From Ailanthus altissimus (taxonomy: Eukaryota > Streptophyta > Magnoliopsida > Sapindales > Simaroubaceae), in NCBI GenBank assembly GCA_946807835.1, contig OX327696.1:446501-510500 (forward strand): 64,000 nucleotides of DNA. The letters are read 5' to 3'. Below are positions 9,672-22,318 of the stretch, piece by piece. Below the pieces are notes generated by a model that worked only from the letters and a program-made list of their open reading frames with translations, made no database searches and was not told the DNA's origin. Made by a program: the position numbers and the translations under genes. The first letter of the stretch is position 1, and each line of letters opens with the position of its first letter.

Positions 9672-12372
9672 TGTCACGCCCCAGACCCAAAAGATCTGAC
9701 ACACGACATCACTTACATTCATTCAATAATACTTAAGCATTTATTTTAATTTCTTTCAGAATTATAGCAATTGAATTATGACTGGGACAATTAGTAAACC
9801 GGAGATACGCAGAGTTTTCTCAGAGATTAACACTCTACTACGTCACCAGTAGCAACTTTGTTACCGGAAGCCCAGAATATATTCATTGCAAATTCTTACT
9901 TAAAATCAATCCATTACTACACTTGGTGAAACTTAAACTAAATCCAACTACACAATAAAATAATACATAGGTATTTATTCACTAGGGACAAATCAAATAT
10001 CTTATCCCACGTGTCCCAAAATAAAACACTTAGCAACCTAACAACTTAGGGAACCCAAGGAACAGCAGAAGCCTTGCCAAATCCGCTATACACACATGTA
10101 CCTTATTTACCTGAAATCACCATAAACTATAATGAGTATAAAACTCAGTAAGCATACTAGTTTTTCATATATCAAATACAAATACATATATGTACACGAT
10201 GCATATGTATGATATGCTGTGATCAATCAAAATCATAATCTTATCAAATCACATATCATGTAAGCGCTTACACATTCTTTCAAAACACATAATAGGAATA
10301 CCATCACTCAACTACTACTTAGTAGGACTTACATATCACATATCACATAATGAGCCAAATGTCACTCGTAGGTGACATACCGTATGAGAGGAATAGTACA
10401 AGTGAGGTCTTGAATAACACATATATAATGCTTATGCCCGAAGGTAAAAGCCAAACCCTCACTCTGATCATCGGTGAGTCCTCTCACATGCACCAATACG
10501 CCACCACACGAATGTGATGACTCACTCTTCCTTTAGGTACCAATAGGATCCTCCCTACATACGGAACACATAACATATACCAATCCCAAAGGAAAGGCCA
10601 CACATAAAGGCTCCACAAATCACATAAAATGCCTACTAAGTTAACAGTGAGTTCAAGTACCCTCAAAATACAAAATATTTCTCATGGACATATTACACTT
10701 CAAAAGCTTTCTTTATTAAACACATCTTATTTTGAAAGCTCACTTACAAAAATACATGTATGTCCATGCTCAATGTCAATGCTCACATTCAGAAACATAT
10801 ATTCACATTTCATATCAAAATATACTTTGACATAACATAAACATATTCTTAACCCCATTTGCAAAATCATACAAAACAATTACTATGTTTATTGTGATTT
10901 CAGTAAAAAGTCTAGTATACTTACCTCTTAACACTTTCAGCTACAAGGCTTAAATCTCCTTAACCTATCAATGGAGATTAATCCTTTCATAAGCCTCACA
11001 ATTCACACAAAATACTTTAAATAGCTTACAAAATTATACACAATGCATTTATCACATCAAATTGGTCTAAATATTTGGTTTCTCAAAACCTGTCATTCTG
11101 ACCACTTACACTTAACAAAAATTTCTAATACATCAAATGATGTCCAATTACTCCAAAATCAGAATATACCATTCTTGACTCATATATCCTTCTTATATAT
11201 GAATATTATATCAAATTTCCTACACAATCCATTCCATACACACCATCGAATCCAAACTACAAACCTGACAGGATCAAGATACTTACTGAACAGTATTCAA
11301 TCTCCCAATTTTATAAAATCATATACTAACTCAAAAATTATAAAACTACCACATAATTACTCTTAACACATATGTCAGTCCATGATAAATATTTCACTTC
11401 CAAATCACTGCCAAAAGTATTTTAAAACTATTTTATTCTATAAATTTAAAAATCTGTTAATCAAATATTGCAATGAGCTGATACACTTTAGAAATTCATA
11501 ACACTTCAACCACATTGATCTAAATTTTAAATTCCGAGTATATCATATTAGACATATAAACTTATCATATTCCACAAATTCATAATTTTTGAAGATCATT
11601 CAGTAAGAAAAAAATTATTTTTCACTGTACTATACTGTTTACACAGGAAATTTCCAGAATTTCAGGGTCATTTTGGTAAATTCACTATAAATTCAATTTC
11701 CAGAATTTTCAATCGATTAAAAGTCTCAGATGATCCTTAACATGTCTAATTTCATATAATCAAAATTCAAAACCAGAATCGAATCACAACAATTTATAAA
11801 ATTCCTAGATCAAGAGGTTATCCAGCAGAAATTCCATAATTCATCATGATTTATCAAACTATCTTATAGATCATCATCAATTCTCATATGATCTTACGAA
11901 ATACACAACAAATCCTCAATTATACATATTTTCAGAAATTAAAACTTAAAGGAATTAACTTAATTAATACCAATAAATTGAGAAATATGTATGATATACC
12001 TCTTGAAATTCAAAATTCCAATTTCTTCTTCTTCTCCTATTTCTCTCTCCTCTATTTCTCTCTTCTCTCTCTTAAAATGGGTAGCTCGACCTAAAAATGG
12101 TAAATTAGGGTTTAAAAGTGTATTTTTATACTAAGAGGCTAATTTTTGGTATTTACAAATTTGCCCCCAAAACTTTCAAAGTATAACAATTTGGTCCCTA
12201 AAATAAATCTAAAGTCATACAAATAAACCCAATACTAATCGTATATCCTTAACCTATAAAATATTACTAATAACAATATATAATTCAAGTATCACCAACA
12301 TACAAATAAAATACGTATATTTATACATATATAAATACTTATTCTTACCAGTCGTGGATACTGGTTACTACA
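9672..12372 (-). mobile_element. Solo LTR (2701 bp) of Tekay/Del-like gypsy type, perfect TSD
   Basis: It starts TGTCACGCCCCAGACCC and ends GGTTACTACA. It is flanked by TCATC at 9667-9671 and 12373-12377. Minus orientation is inferred from a TATAAAAATACAC-like promoter on the minus strand near 12125-12135, and from the same layout in the gypsy LTRs at 26452 and 34757, including a GAGT...AAACTCAGT block (here 10134-10153). It contains no gag or pol. The open frames inside (for example 11043-11366) have no known motif. Confidence 0.82.
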
Positions 12373-12377
12373 TCATC

Positions 12378-14186
12378 TCATCTTCTGTGATACATAATTG
12401 TTTCTTTGTGTTACGTGCTTCATTAGGCTATATTTTGCTTCCCAATGAGTTGTGGTGATATAGACAGTATTTTTATTTAACATTTGGCAGGTGTATGCTT
12501 CTTTTTTCGTTGGAGTTTTCTAATTCTTGTTTCTCTCGTATATTTATTAAAATAATATCATTTTTCCGTTGTTTACTGGATTTGTTTTTGCAATTTTTTT
12601 GTTTTTCAATCTGCAGCAATATTGATGGTATTACTGGATTTAATGAGGAGGACTCACAATCAATTTGCGGCTTCATGAAATTTTCTGTTGACTTGGCAAA
12701 ATCTGGTGATGGTTCGGTAACTATGTTGATTTCTTCCCATAAATTAGTCATCTTCATCTATGGTAGATTGTGCTTCTTCTACTTCAGTCTGTTAGTCGAG
12801 TAGTGTACTTATGCTGCACTCTCATAAAGCTTCTGTTGATGGTGCTCAACTTCAGGGTTGATTTCTTGTCTAATTTTTAAGACTTGAGACTGAGCTGGGT
12901 TCGATAGTTAGAGCTGTGGGATAAATAAGATGCTTCTTGTTAGAAATGTTGGTTAATGGTGCTAAATTGATCACATAGGGTGTGTATGTTTATCTACATA
13001 AAAGAATTTGCTTGTAGATTCCACAGAATGCAATCAATTTATATTTTTCAATGGATTTGGATATAAATTATCTGTAATTCTGCTGCTTTCCATATCTGGG
13101 TCACACAATTGTTAAGAACCAAATATCTCAAATTTACTTGTCCAATTTATTATGAACTTTTATGGTAGTAGACAAACTAAAGCCTACTAGTATCTATTGA
13201 ATATTGTCTTTCATACTGTTGAAAGGTTTCCAGAAGTCCTGAACATATTAATTACTGTCAATAACATTAAAAATGTAAAACCTTTTCACATGTGATAAGA
13301 TTCAAGAATATCATGTTAAAGTTACCTATTTACTCTAAAAACCTTTCCATTGCTTTTTTAAATTTCATGATCTTAGATTGTCGATATCTCAGGTGTCACC
13401 TATACTTTCGGTAACCCGACCAATATTATTTTGTAAAAGATATCAACTGGTCTGAATCCTATATCATATTAATCAATCAATATTATATGATCATAGATAA
13501 TGAGTCAAAACATTTTTTTAAGTTTCAAATTCAATAATCAATTCATTTCAAATATCATAACTTCAATTCTTTTATAATAACATAGCTTACAACAATTTTG
13601 TAAACAATATTCAATTAACTCAAAATCGAATCTATAATTTTGAGTTATCATATAGAGATTAATAATTTTTCAATCTTGTTTAAAGAGATGTTTAAAAGCT
13701 ATAAACAAATCATTTATTTGAAAACTTTAAAAAAATACATGAACTAAAAAGATAAATTCATACTGTTAACCAAAATCAGTGAAAAATCAATTAATTGAAA
13801 AATCATAAATAAGTTTCAATACTAACAATAAATCATAAGTTTTTTGAAACATTTTCTATATTTCGAATATCATAATAAAAACATTTCTTATTTGAAAAAA
13901 AAAGGTATACATTATGAATACACTTACTTATCTCTACAAAAGCCAAATAACTAAAAAATTATCTCTATTTGTCCATAGACAACAAATATTTTACTTATTA
14001 AGATAACAATTAATTATCTTTCATAATCATTTTCAGAATAAATATATCTCTCAATTTATAACTCTTCCTCTATTTCTATTTCAGTATCAAACAGTAAATA
14101 CTCCAAAATTTATAAATCATATCCTGTATATAAAATTTATACAAATATACATACATCTGTTGTAGATACATAAAGATTCAAAATAT
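12378..14186. other. Unassigned DNA with one exon-like stretch
   Basis: 12616-12716 follows a pyrimidine-rich tract and TCTGCAG (a splice-acceptor-like sequence) and stays open in one frame, containing GFNEEDSQSICGFMKFSVD. This could be a leftover exon of a host gene, but I do not recognise the protein. The rest is AT-rich. 13390-14186 could be the interior of the element whose LTR is at 16479-17115. Confidence 0.3.
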
Positions 14187-14191
14187 AATTT

Positions 14192-16356
14192 TGTTGGGAT
14201 TTGTGCTTACGTGCCATCCCATTATGTATGAATATTTGTTTAATATTTATACTAGTGTTATTATTTCAATAAATCGCTAATTATATTTATATATGGTAAG
14301 ATGCTTGTAACATTTTAGACATTGTACGATCTGAAAGAGTTCAGATCTGGTCTAAATGAGTTTAGATCAGTGCTAAGAATAAGCAATGCTGAGAGTTATA
14401 AATGCTAAGAGTTGGCACTGATAAGAGTTACCAAGTTATAAGAGTCAGCAATATCTAAAGAGTTAGAGCCTTGTCTGAAATGGGACAAAGACCTAAGAAT
14501 ATATTAGTAATGACATAATTGCAAAGAATTACAAATAGTGCTAAGAAATGTCATTATGCAAATATATTCTCAAATATTATGTTCCTGGTCTATCTTCACT
14601 GATGCAGGTTTGTCAGTGAATACCTTAACAAATATATAGATTAGTATATGTCTATATCTGGATGGTCCAGATGGTTAGTCTTAGTAAACCATGAGTTTAG
14701 TGGAAGCTCGTATAGAGATACAGGTATTCAGTAAGGACTAAATACTGAACAGACTCATAAAGATCTCCAATAAACATCCCATAAAGCCGTCAATGGAGGA
14801 TCTTTCGAGTTGAGTAGTATTCGTGGTCCTTTGACATGAGTGCCACGGTGGGCTTGTGAGTGATCCACCATACTTTGGTTCCACACATGTCAGAAACCTT
14901 TCATGGTCTGACCGCTGGGTGTCGCTGGGTATGGTCCGATGCTCATGGAGTCCGGTGTGCATAGATATGGGATCTATCAGCTCATTTGGGTGAGTATTAT
15001 ATCCTAATACTCTATAGATTGTATTTCAGAAAGTCTTATGGCCATAAGCAATAATTCTCAGGAAAAGAGTTTAACCTTAGGGATAAATAATATTACAAAA
15101 GTGTCTGGGAATATTATTTATTGAAATACAATTCAAGAGATAATTTTTCAGTCGGACATATGAAGATTTGACGGTGTTGATCTATATCTCTGCTCTACTT
15201 GGATATAAATGATAGAGGAATTATATGAATATGTTATAACCTCAACTTGTATGGTCTAACATGCCGCTTTGTAATATCTGTAACGTGTGTGTGGGGCATC
15301 GTTCACAGACGTATGGAGGAGTTCTATATGACAATTCGGGCATGGACCTAGAGAGTCTCACAATATGAAGTGTACTGGGGCAACATAATGGATTGAATAG
15401 TTCCATCCTAGAAATTTCAGCAAAACCGAAAATATGTTTCCAGGTTCCTCGAGTTGTGCACTTGTTTAAACTTAAATGTTAAGTATATTATTTAATTAGT
15501 TGACAAGAGTTATTAACTAATTAGATATTAACAAGTGGCATAATTTTATTGTATGAATTGTTTTACCATGAATTCAACCATTTACCATGTTAGTAAAATC
15601 AAATAAGGTAAATATTAATTATTCAAATAGTTTTTGAATAATTAAATAAATGTTATTTAAATAAATAAAATATGATTTTATTTATTTGTTATTTTATTCC
15701 TAATTTGAAGACATACCTAATTTGAGAAACATAAACTAAATTTAGTGGAACACCATTTTATGATTAATGGTTAAATTTATTAGACCATTAAAATGGCCAC
15801 CAAAAATTGTTTTGGTAGTTGGCCACTTAATCTAATTTTGGTGGAGCACTTATGAAGTGTTGTAAGCACTAAAAATGGTTGAGTTTCGAGTTTGTTAACA
15901 AGAGAATGAATGAAAATTCGTGCAAGTGTTGAGAGGAAAAACAAGAGTTGGTTTTGAGAGAGTTTTTCAAAGAACAAAGACTTGTGAGAAAAACCAAAGG
16001 AGAAAGAAAAATAAATCATTTATATTTTTCTTTCTAGTAATCAAAACCTTGTTGCTGGAGATTATACTGCTGCTATTCTACCTTCATAATCCCACCGAAT
16101 TGTTGTGAACTAGAATTGGACAAGAGTGCACTTCAAGGTGAGCTCAAAGTTGGAGCAAAGATATCCGGAATTGGAAATCTTCATCGGAGGTCTTCAAAGG
16201 TATGTTTTCTATATTCTTAAGTTGTTAAGATTTGAACTACATATGTATATGTTGAATACTTGATAAATTTCGCTGTCAAATTCATGTATATGATGCATAT
16301 TTTTAATTTTTCAATATGTACACAATCACATGCATACACCCTAAAATACGTCAACA
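14192..16356 (+). mobile_element. Solo LTR copy A (2165 bp), perfect TSD
   Basis: It starts TGTTGGGATTTGTGCTTACG and ends TACGTCAACA, with AATTT at 14187-14191 and 16357-16361. The same family recurs inverted at 58905-60915: TGCTTACGTGCCATCC is shared at one end and GGGTGTATG (reverse strand) at the other. No internal domain is attached. An open frame on its minus strand (14738-14962) matches one in copy B only because the LTRs are homologous. Confidence 0.87.
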
Positions 16357-16464
16357 AATTTATTTGGTTGGTTTAACAAAACTATTAAATATGCAATTAG
16401 TACCACAATAAATAATTATTATCATATATAAAAATAAATTATACATGTAATATGAAACAAGGCG

Positions 16465-16476
16465 GCTCTAATACCA
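16465..16476 (-). other. Primer-binding-site-like sequence
   Basis: On the minus strand this reads TGGTATTAGAGC, one mismatch from the tRNA-Met primer site. It lies two bases after the end of the LTR at 16479-17115. It implies that an element interior extends to the left. Confidence 0.6.
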
Positions 16477-16478
16477 GT

Positions 16479-17115
16479 TGTTGGTAGTAAATAAAAATTT
16501 CTGTTTAATAAAATAAACGCAGTGAAAGCCAAATTGTATTGTTCATAATTACTTGTAGAAAGATAGAAGATTATCTCAAATCCTCGCTATGGCATGGCAA
16601 GTCTTCAATAGATAGGCTACAATCTTCTTTATTAACCTCAATCTTCAAACTCAATGTGTGTAGGCACGTGAATCTTTCCTCAATCTTTAAAATATCTAAT
16701 GCCAAAATCTGAGAGAATGATGATAACCAAATTCTTTTTCCATATTAAAATATGTAAAAAGAATGTTTTGGTTATATTTGTTGTAATTCTTTTACTACTC
16801 CTTACCTCCCATATATATAAGAATTTTCTTTAGGTATTTTAAATTAATTAGGATTAGAAAATTAGAGTTTGATTAGGATTTGAGCTAGTACAGGGACTAC
16901 AAGACCCATGAGCTTCCTAGCTCCAACTTAAAAGGCCTATACCTTATATCTCATGATATACCAATTCTTCTAAGTTAACCTTAGGCTATTCCACTGAAAG
17001 TCAAGGGCTGAACTCTATTAACTCATGTTATTAAGTAAAAGTTCATTTAATTAAAACTTCTCTTAATTAAATTGGACTTAGTCTTTAGACTAATAATAAC
17101 GACTTAATTGATACA
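16479..17115 (-). repeat. copia LTR (about 637 bp) inserted in an older copia
   Basis: On the minus strand it runs from TGTATCAATTAAG to CTACCAACA, then a two-base spacer and the primer site. To its right is reverse transcriptase of another copia (17116 onward), so this element appears to have landed there. A partner LTR to the left was not found; solo LTR copy A and unassigned DNA lie in the way. The right boundary is tentative. Confidence 0.55.
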
Positions 17116-18190
17116 TTCTTTACGAATGTATTATTTAGCAACAAACATAGCTTTGAAGGTTTTCACCTTCCCATCTACCCCTCTCTTTCTTTTGTAGACT
17201 CATTTACACCTTATGGGTTTTATCCCTATAGGTTTCTTTATAAGTTCCCAGACTTTAATGGAATACATGGAATCCATTTTTGATTTTCATAGTTTTATGT
17301 CAATGATTTGCATCTTTATCAACCATTGCTTCATCACAGCTAGTAGAATTTAGTTCATGCTCATTAGAGACTACTTAAAAGGACTCTCTAATTAACATGT
17401 ACCTAGTTGGACGTCTAATAATCCTTTACTACGATGAAGTACCGGCGGTTGTTGTTCTACAACTGACTCTGGTTGGCTGTTATGATCTGGATTGGGAATT
17501 AACTCGTTGACTATATCAGGCACAATATTAGAGTTTCCAGATAATTCATCAAAAACTATCTTATTCCTAGGCTTGAAGTCTTTTATATTGTATTCTTTGA
17601 GAAAGATTGCATTACTGCTAACTAATGCGTTTTTCACTTGAGATCTATAGAAAAGACTTCCTCTTATCTTATTAGGATGGCCAATAAACAGACACACTTC
17701 TGACTTAGATTCTAACTTGTCTGTCTTCCTTTTTAGTATAGGAGCTGCACAAGGCCATATATATATATATATATATATGACATAAACTTAGATGGAATTA
17801 AGTTAAGAAGATACATGGTTGTTTGTAAGGCAGAACCCTAGAACGAGATGGGTAAAGTTGAATAACTTATCACTGACCTCACCATTTCAAGAAGAGTTCT
17901 ATTTCTCCATTCTACTGCACCATTTTACTGGGGGTGACTCTGGTGCAGTCAACTAGGATAATATCACATTGTCTAACAAATAGATCCTAAACTCACTATA
18001 GAGGTATTCAACACCTCGATTAGAACGAAGTGCCTTTATGTGTTTTTCTAATTACCTTTCCACTTCTGCCTTAAAATCTTTGAATTTATCAAACCTTTCA
18101 GACTTGTAGCGTATTAAGTACACATAATTGAATCTAGAATAATCATCAATGAAAATAATGAAATATTCATAACCTTCGAACGAAGATGTA
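17116..18190 (-). pseudogene. copia integrase-to-reverse-transcriptase fragment
   Basis: Reading right to left on the minus strand, the integrase core (FIDDYSRFNYVYLI) begins near 18165. The integrase C-terminal part and linker follow in an open frame at 17392-17697 (CLFIGHP, then NAIFLKEYNIKDF). The start of reverse transcriptase is near 17120-17330 (GCKWVYKRKR-like, VAK.YIRKE). Gag, protease, the rest of reverse transcriptase and RNase H are absent here. Several stops interrupt the integrase, and an AT dinucleotide run (17757-17777) sits inside it. The fragment is bounded on the left by the inserted LTR. The family is clear; the exact ends are not. Confidence 0.75.
17757..17777. repeat. (AT)n microsatellite
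   Basis: About ten AT units lie inside the decayed copia integrase. Confidence 0.85.
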
Positions 18191-18199
18191 GTCACGAGA

Positions 18200-18700
18200 A
18201 AATTCAGCAATTCTTAATGATTCCTTTAGTAATTCATATAATTATACGCATAAATATATTTGTATAAATTATACACAATAATTTTATTTGCCCCACATAT
18301 TTCATAATATATATGTAATAATATTTTTGGCCACATATTCTAGTAATGGTAAAAAAATATAGGTATTACAATTTCTCATTCTTTATAAAACTTTTGTCCT
18401 CAAAATTTACACCCTTGGTCAAACTCAATAATATTTGTCCCTTTTACTATGATAATAAACTGTGAAGTTTATTACAAACTTAATAACTAGGCCAAATCTT
18501 GAAGGATTATCAATGTATTGCTAAAATTTCCATCTTATTGTCTTTAAAATCTCAAATTGTACGTTGCTACAGGGATTATCAACAAAATGCAACTATTAAA
18601 AATTAACACTTATATATACTTATCATTTGGAAACCTAATAACTAAACTATACCCAAAGATTTGTAAGTAATATCAATCAACTTCGGGTATGAATAAGTTA
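18200..18700 (-). repeat. Possible gypsy LTR end and polypurine junction
   Basis: GGTATTACA at 18366-18374 is followed by ATTTCTCATTC and TTTTGTCCTCAAAATTT. This matches the arrangement at 29966 in the full gypsy element, where an LTR end ATTACA meets the polypurine tract and the end of pol on the minus strand. Only this short junction is recognisable. The remainder is AT-rich and unassigned. Confidence 0.35.
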
Positions 18701-18786
18701 TGTATAAGCGTAGTCACTTGACTATATCTATGATTATCCTCATTGAAAAATCTCAAATTTAATTAGATAAGATTCTATTTGTAAGA

Positions 18787-19354
18787 TGTTGAAGTGAAAA
18801 CAATCAAATAAGCAATAAACCCAAAGAATATAGTGCAATCCAAGCAATTAAAAAATTTAGAGAGAGAAAGTAGAAGAACAACAAATAGAATTTATGTGGT
18901 TCAACAACTTGCGTACGTCTACGGCGGATTAAGATCACACTCTTTTTATTGAATCATAAGGCACTCACAAAGTATGCCTTTTACAAAAAAGAACTCATAA
19001 AAATGTCACTCTCTCTTGTAAACTAGGGGTTTCTCTCATTAAGAATAAAAAAATAATATTATGATCACAACGATATGTTTACAAGTAAATAAAGGGCTTT
19101 ATGTAGGCTTTAGACTACCTAGTTAATCCTAAATATGTAGGAGTCGTTTTAAGAAGTTTTGGAACAAGTAAGAGGTGGAATAAAATGAGAAATTCTTTTT
19201 TTACTCATTGCTTTGGGTTCTATAGCGTCTATGTTTGGGCATCAACTTCGTGTTTTTGCCTCATTTTTTTGTCTGTCTTTGATCTTTGTGCACTCAACGT
19301 ACTTGGCTTGCTCTCTAAATCATATCTCAATGATTTTTAATCAAGTTTCTTATA
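18787..19354 (-). repeat. 3' LTR of copia element G (568 bp)
   Basis: Its left edge is TGTTGAAGTGAAAAC and its right edge TTTCTTATA (CA decayed to TA). It belongs to the same family as 47853-48470 and 49364-50067, sharing the GTTCAACAACTT...GTCTACGGCGGAT block and the right-hand end. RNase H of the same element lies immediately to the right, as expected for a minus-strand element. Confidence 0.78.
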
Positions 19355-19375
19355 AATCCTCTCATTTACTTAAAA

Positions 19376-21830
19376 TCATCCACAAAGTCTATGATCTTTC
19401 ATCTCTACATCTTTGGTCACCCTCACAAAAGTAGTGACTCCAATTAAGTCCTTGTATATGATGAACTTAATTGAGGACAGTGGCTTAGTCAATATATCAG
19501 TAGGATTTTCAGATAACACTATTTTTGTTAGACTAATCTCACTACTTTGAATAATCTCACGAATATAATGGAGCTGCACATCAATGTGTTTAGACCTTTT
19601 GTGAAATACTTGATGTTTACTTAGATGTATGGTACTTTGATGATCACAATACATACTGGTGTTCATATCTTCGGTAGCCATTACATTTTAGCATATACCT
19701 TTTAACCACACGACCTCCTTAACAGCTTCTCCAATAGCTATGCAGTCTGCCTTTGTAGTAGATAATACAATTAAATGTTGTAGAACTGATCTTCAATATA
19801 CACTACACCTAAACACTATAAATACGTAACCCGTCATCGATCTTCTCTTGTTTAGATCACCTGCATAATCAGAGATCTCATTGGGATATCCTAAAATCCA
19901 CTTTATTGTATGTTAAAGATCCTTGCATAGATTTGCCATGTATCTACCTACACATTTATAGCCTGTGTTATGTCTAGTTTTATACAAATCATTGTATACA
20001 TGAAGCACCACACAACACTTACATATAGCACTTTACTTATCTTTAGTTTCTCCTCTTTGGATGTTTGCAATTGTGCTGCTAACAATTTAAAATGCATGGC
20101 CAAAGAGTAGAAGAGCCTTGAATTGGACATACCAAATTTCTCTACGATTTTGAGTATATATCATTGTTGTGATAAAAAATAATATCTCTTCTTTCCCTTA
20201 CAATATCCATACCCAATATTCTATTTGCTTCTCTCAAATCCTTCATCTCAAACTTGCTATTCAACTGCTTTTTAAGCTTCTGTATTTCTACCATGCAAAC
20301 AATATATCATTGACATATAGAAGCAAATGCATCATTCCACTACTCAAGATCTTAAAGTACACAGATTCACCATACTTGTTCCTATCAAAACCATAAGTCA
20401 TCATAAACTCATCAAATCTCTTATACCCCTGCCTAGGTGATTGTTTTAACTCATATAATAACTTTTTCAGTAAACAAGCATAATCCTCTATTTCAGCCTC
20501 TACAAATCCTTATGGCCGTGCCATGTAAGTCATCTCTTCAAGCTCTCCATATAGAAAAGCTATCTTTACATCCATCTGCTGTAGATGTAAATCAAGGTTT
20601 GTATATATGGCTAATAGAATCCAATAGATGTGTTCTTAATGATTGGAGAGAATATTTTATAAAAGTCAACTCCATCTCTTTGAGTAAAACATTGTATAAT
20701 TAACCTAGCATTGAATCTCATAGGCTCTATCCTTAATTTCCCCTCCTTAACCTTATATACTTACATGCACCGCACTAGTTTCTTTTGAGGTCTCTTCATC
20801 AACTTTTAGGTATTATTTTTCCTAAAAGAAATAATATATTCTTCCATGGCTTGCTGCCATTCATTCTTATTTTCACTTTTTATAACCTTACCGCATAATC
20901 TAGGCTCATCAAATATAAGAGTATAAGTAGAGTGCGCGAATAATTAAATCTGCTTATGTATACCTAATTGGTGGGTTACTCATTCTACTTAGCCTATTTC
21001 TGGCTTGTTGGTACTCTTTAAGTTTCATCTGAGGAGTCCTAGTCTTTCATTGGGTGGACTTAGGGAAACTCGCCAGTGTTCTGAGTTTATCTTCAAGGAT
21101 CTCTTTGTTGAAGTACTGATCTGGGGGCATATCAGATCTACATTTAAGCTCCACTTCAACTTCTATTAACTCTGGCATTGGGTTTTCCTTGAACACAGGT
21201 TCTTCCTTCTCATTTTCTTAGGAGGCTTTCTATATTGTTGTCTCATTGAATGTCACATAAAGGCTTATAATACTCTTCAGTGGTGTCAACTCTTGGCACC
21301 ATACATTGTATCCTTTCATTCCTTCGAGATACCCTATAATACCCCTTTGATAGCTCTTGGTTCCAATTTATCCTCCTTAACATGAACAAAGGCAAGGCAA
21401 TAAAAACTTCTGAGGTAGTCATACTTAGGAGGGTTCCCAAATCATTTATCTTCTGGTGTCTTGAATTCTATTATTGAAGAGGGACTGCTATTAATCAAAT
21501 AAGCTACAGTAACTACCACTTCTCCCCAAAATATTTTTGATATTTTTTTTATTGGTAAGCATGTATTTAACACTATCAACTAGGGTTCTATTCATTCTAT
21601 CAACTGCGCCATTCTATTATGGTGTTGATCTTATAGTTCTATGCCTTGTAATCATATGTTTGGCACAAAACCTATCAAACTCTTTATTATAAAACTCGAT
21701 TCCATTATCACTTCTTGTGGAATACTCGACCAGGGTAGAATGGAAACCTTGGATAAGGTATTTTTCCTTGTTACAATACGGTAGAAGTAGGTCGACCTGA
21801 TAGCTATATTCTCTAATCACTTGCTTAATT
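19376..21830 (-). pseudogene. copia element G pol (integrase, RT, RNase H), broken
   Basis: Reading right to left, the integrase core segment (STRSDNGIEFYNKEF) is near 21680-21730. The integrase C-terminal part and linker occupy 20950-21540. Reverse transcriptase covers about 20170-20900, and its catalytic box reads YVND instead of YVDD at 20306-20317. RNase H follows at 19436-20130, ending in an open frame with HQVFHKRSKHIDVQLHYIRE and NPTDILTKPL. Numerous stops separate these blocks. The sequence upstream of integrase is missing and replaced by a gypsy fragment. The RNase H closely matches that at 48541-49253, so both are one family. This element is dead. Confidence 0.83.
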
Positions 21831-22318
21831 ACCAACTAAGAATTGACCCGAAATTCAATGTCTTTAATACCCATCTCGGTGATTACTTCTAGCCCAATGA
21901 TAAGCACTTCGTATTCAGCCTGATTGTTAGTGCATGAAAAGTTAAAGTAGAACGACATCTTTGTTTTCATTCCTATGGAAGATACGAGGATGATTCTTGC
22001 TCTAGCGGCCCGATTTGTCTTTAAGCCGTTGAACCATAATTGCCAACTTGTACTTAATATGCCAATTTCATGATCAATTATTTCTTTATACGGTGTAGGA
22101 TAATTTGTTAAGAAATTGACTAAAGTTTGTCCCTTAATTACTTTCTGGGGAATGTATTTCACATTGAACTCTAATAATGCAATCGCCTACTTACCTAGCC
22201 GATTTCTCAAGAACAACTTTGATAGGAGATATTTTATAGTGCTTGTCTGACTTAACATATGCATTGTTGACAAGTAGTTTCTCAACTTTTGTGCATGAAA
22301 AGTACAAAGCCAAGCACA
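21770..22318 (-). pseudogene. gypsy (Tat-like) RNase H fragment fused to copia
   Basis: Within an open frame at 21836-22162 the minus strand encodes PQKVIKGQTLVNFL and NNQAEYEVLIIGLEV, continuing into VIKQVIREYSYQ near 21800. This is the end of gypsy reverse transcriptase/RNase H followed by the extra RNase H domain typical of the plant Tat lineage. The WFNG and NNQAEYE motifs are recognisable (usually WFDG). Further right, to about 22318, decayed RNase H motifs (LCLALYFSC) are visible. At about 21800 it joins copia integrase in the same frame, an illegitimate junction. At 22318 it abuts the CNL pseudogene. Confidence 0.62.

Noticed and set aside
11043..11366. 107-residue open frame
   Set aside because: Lies within the solo LTR 9672-12372; no conserved domain.
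12473..12803. Overlapping open frames on both strands
   Set aside because: At most a short exon remnant on the plus strand; the minus-strand frame is its shadow.
14738..14962. Open frame (minus strand) matching another at 60075-60335, sharing SDTQRS.HER and EPKYGGSLTSP
   Set aside because: Both lie inside homologous solo LTRs (copies A and B). Similarity follows from LTR homology, and position and strand fit no known retroelement gene.
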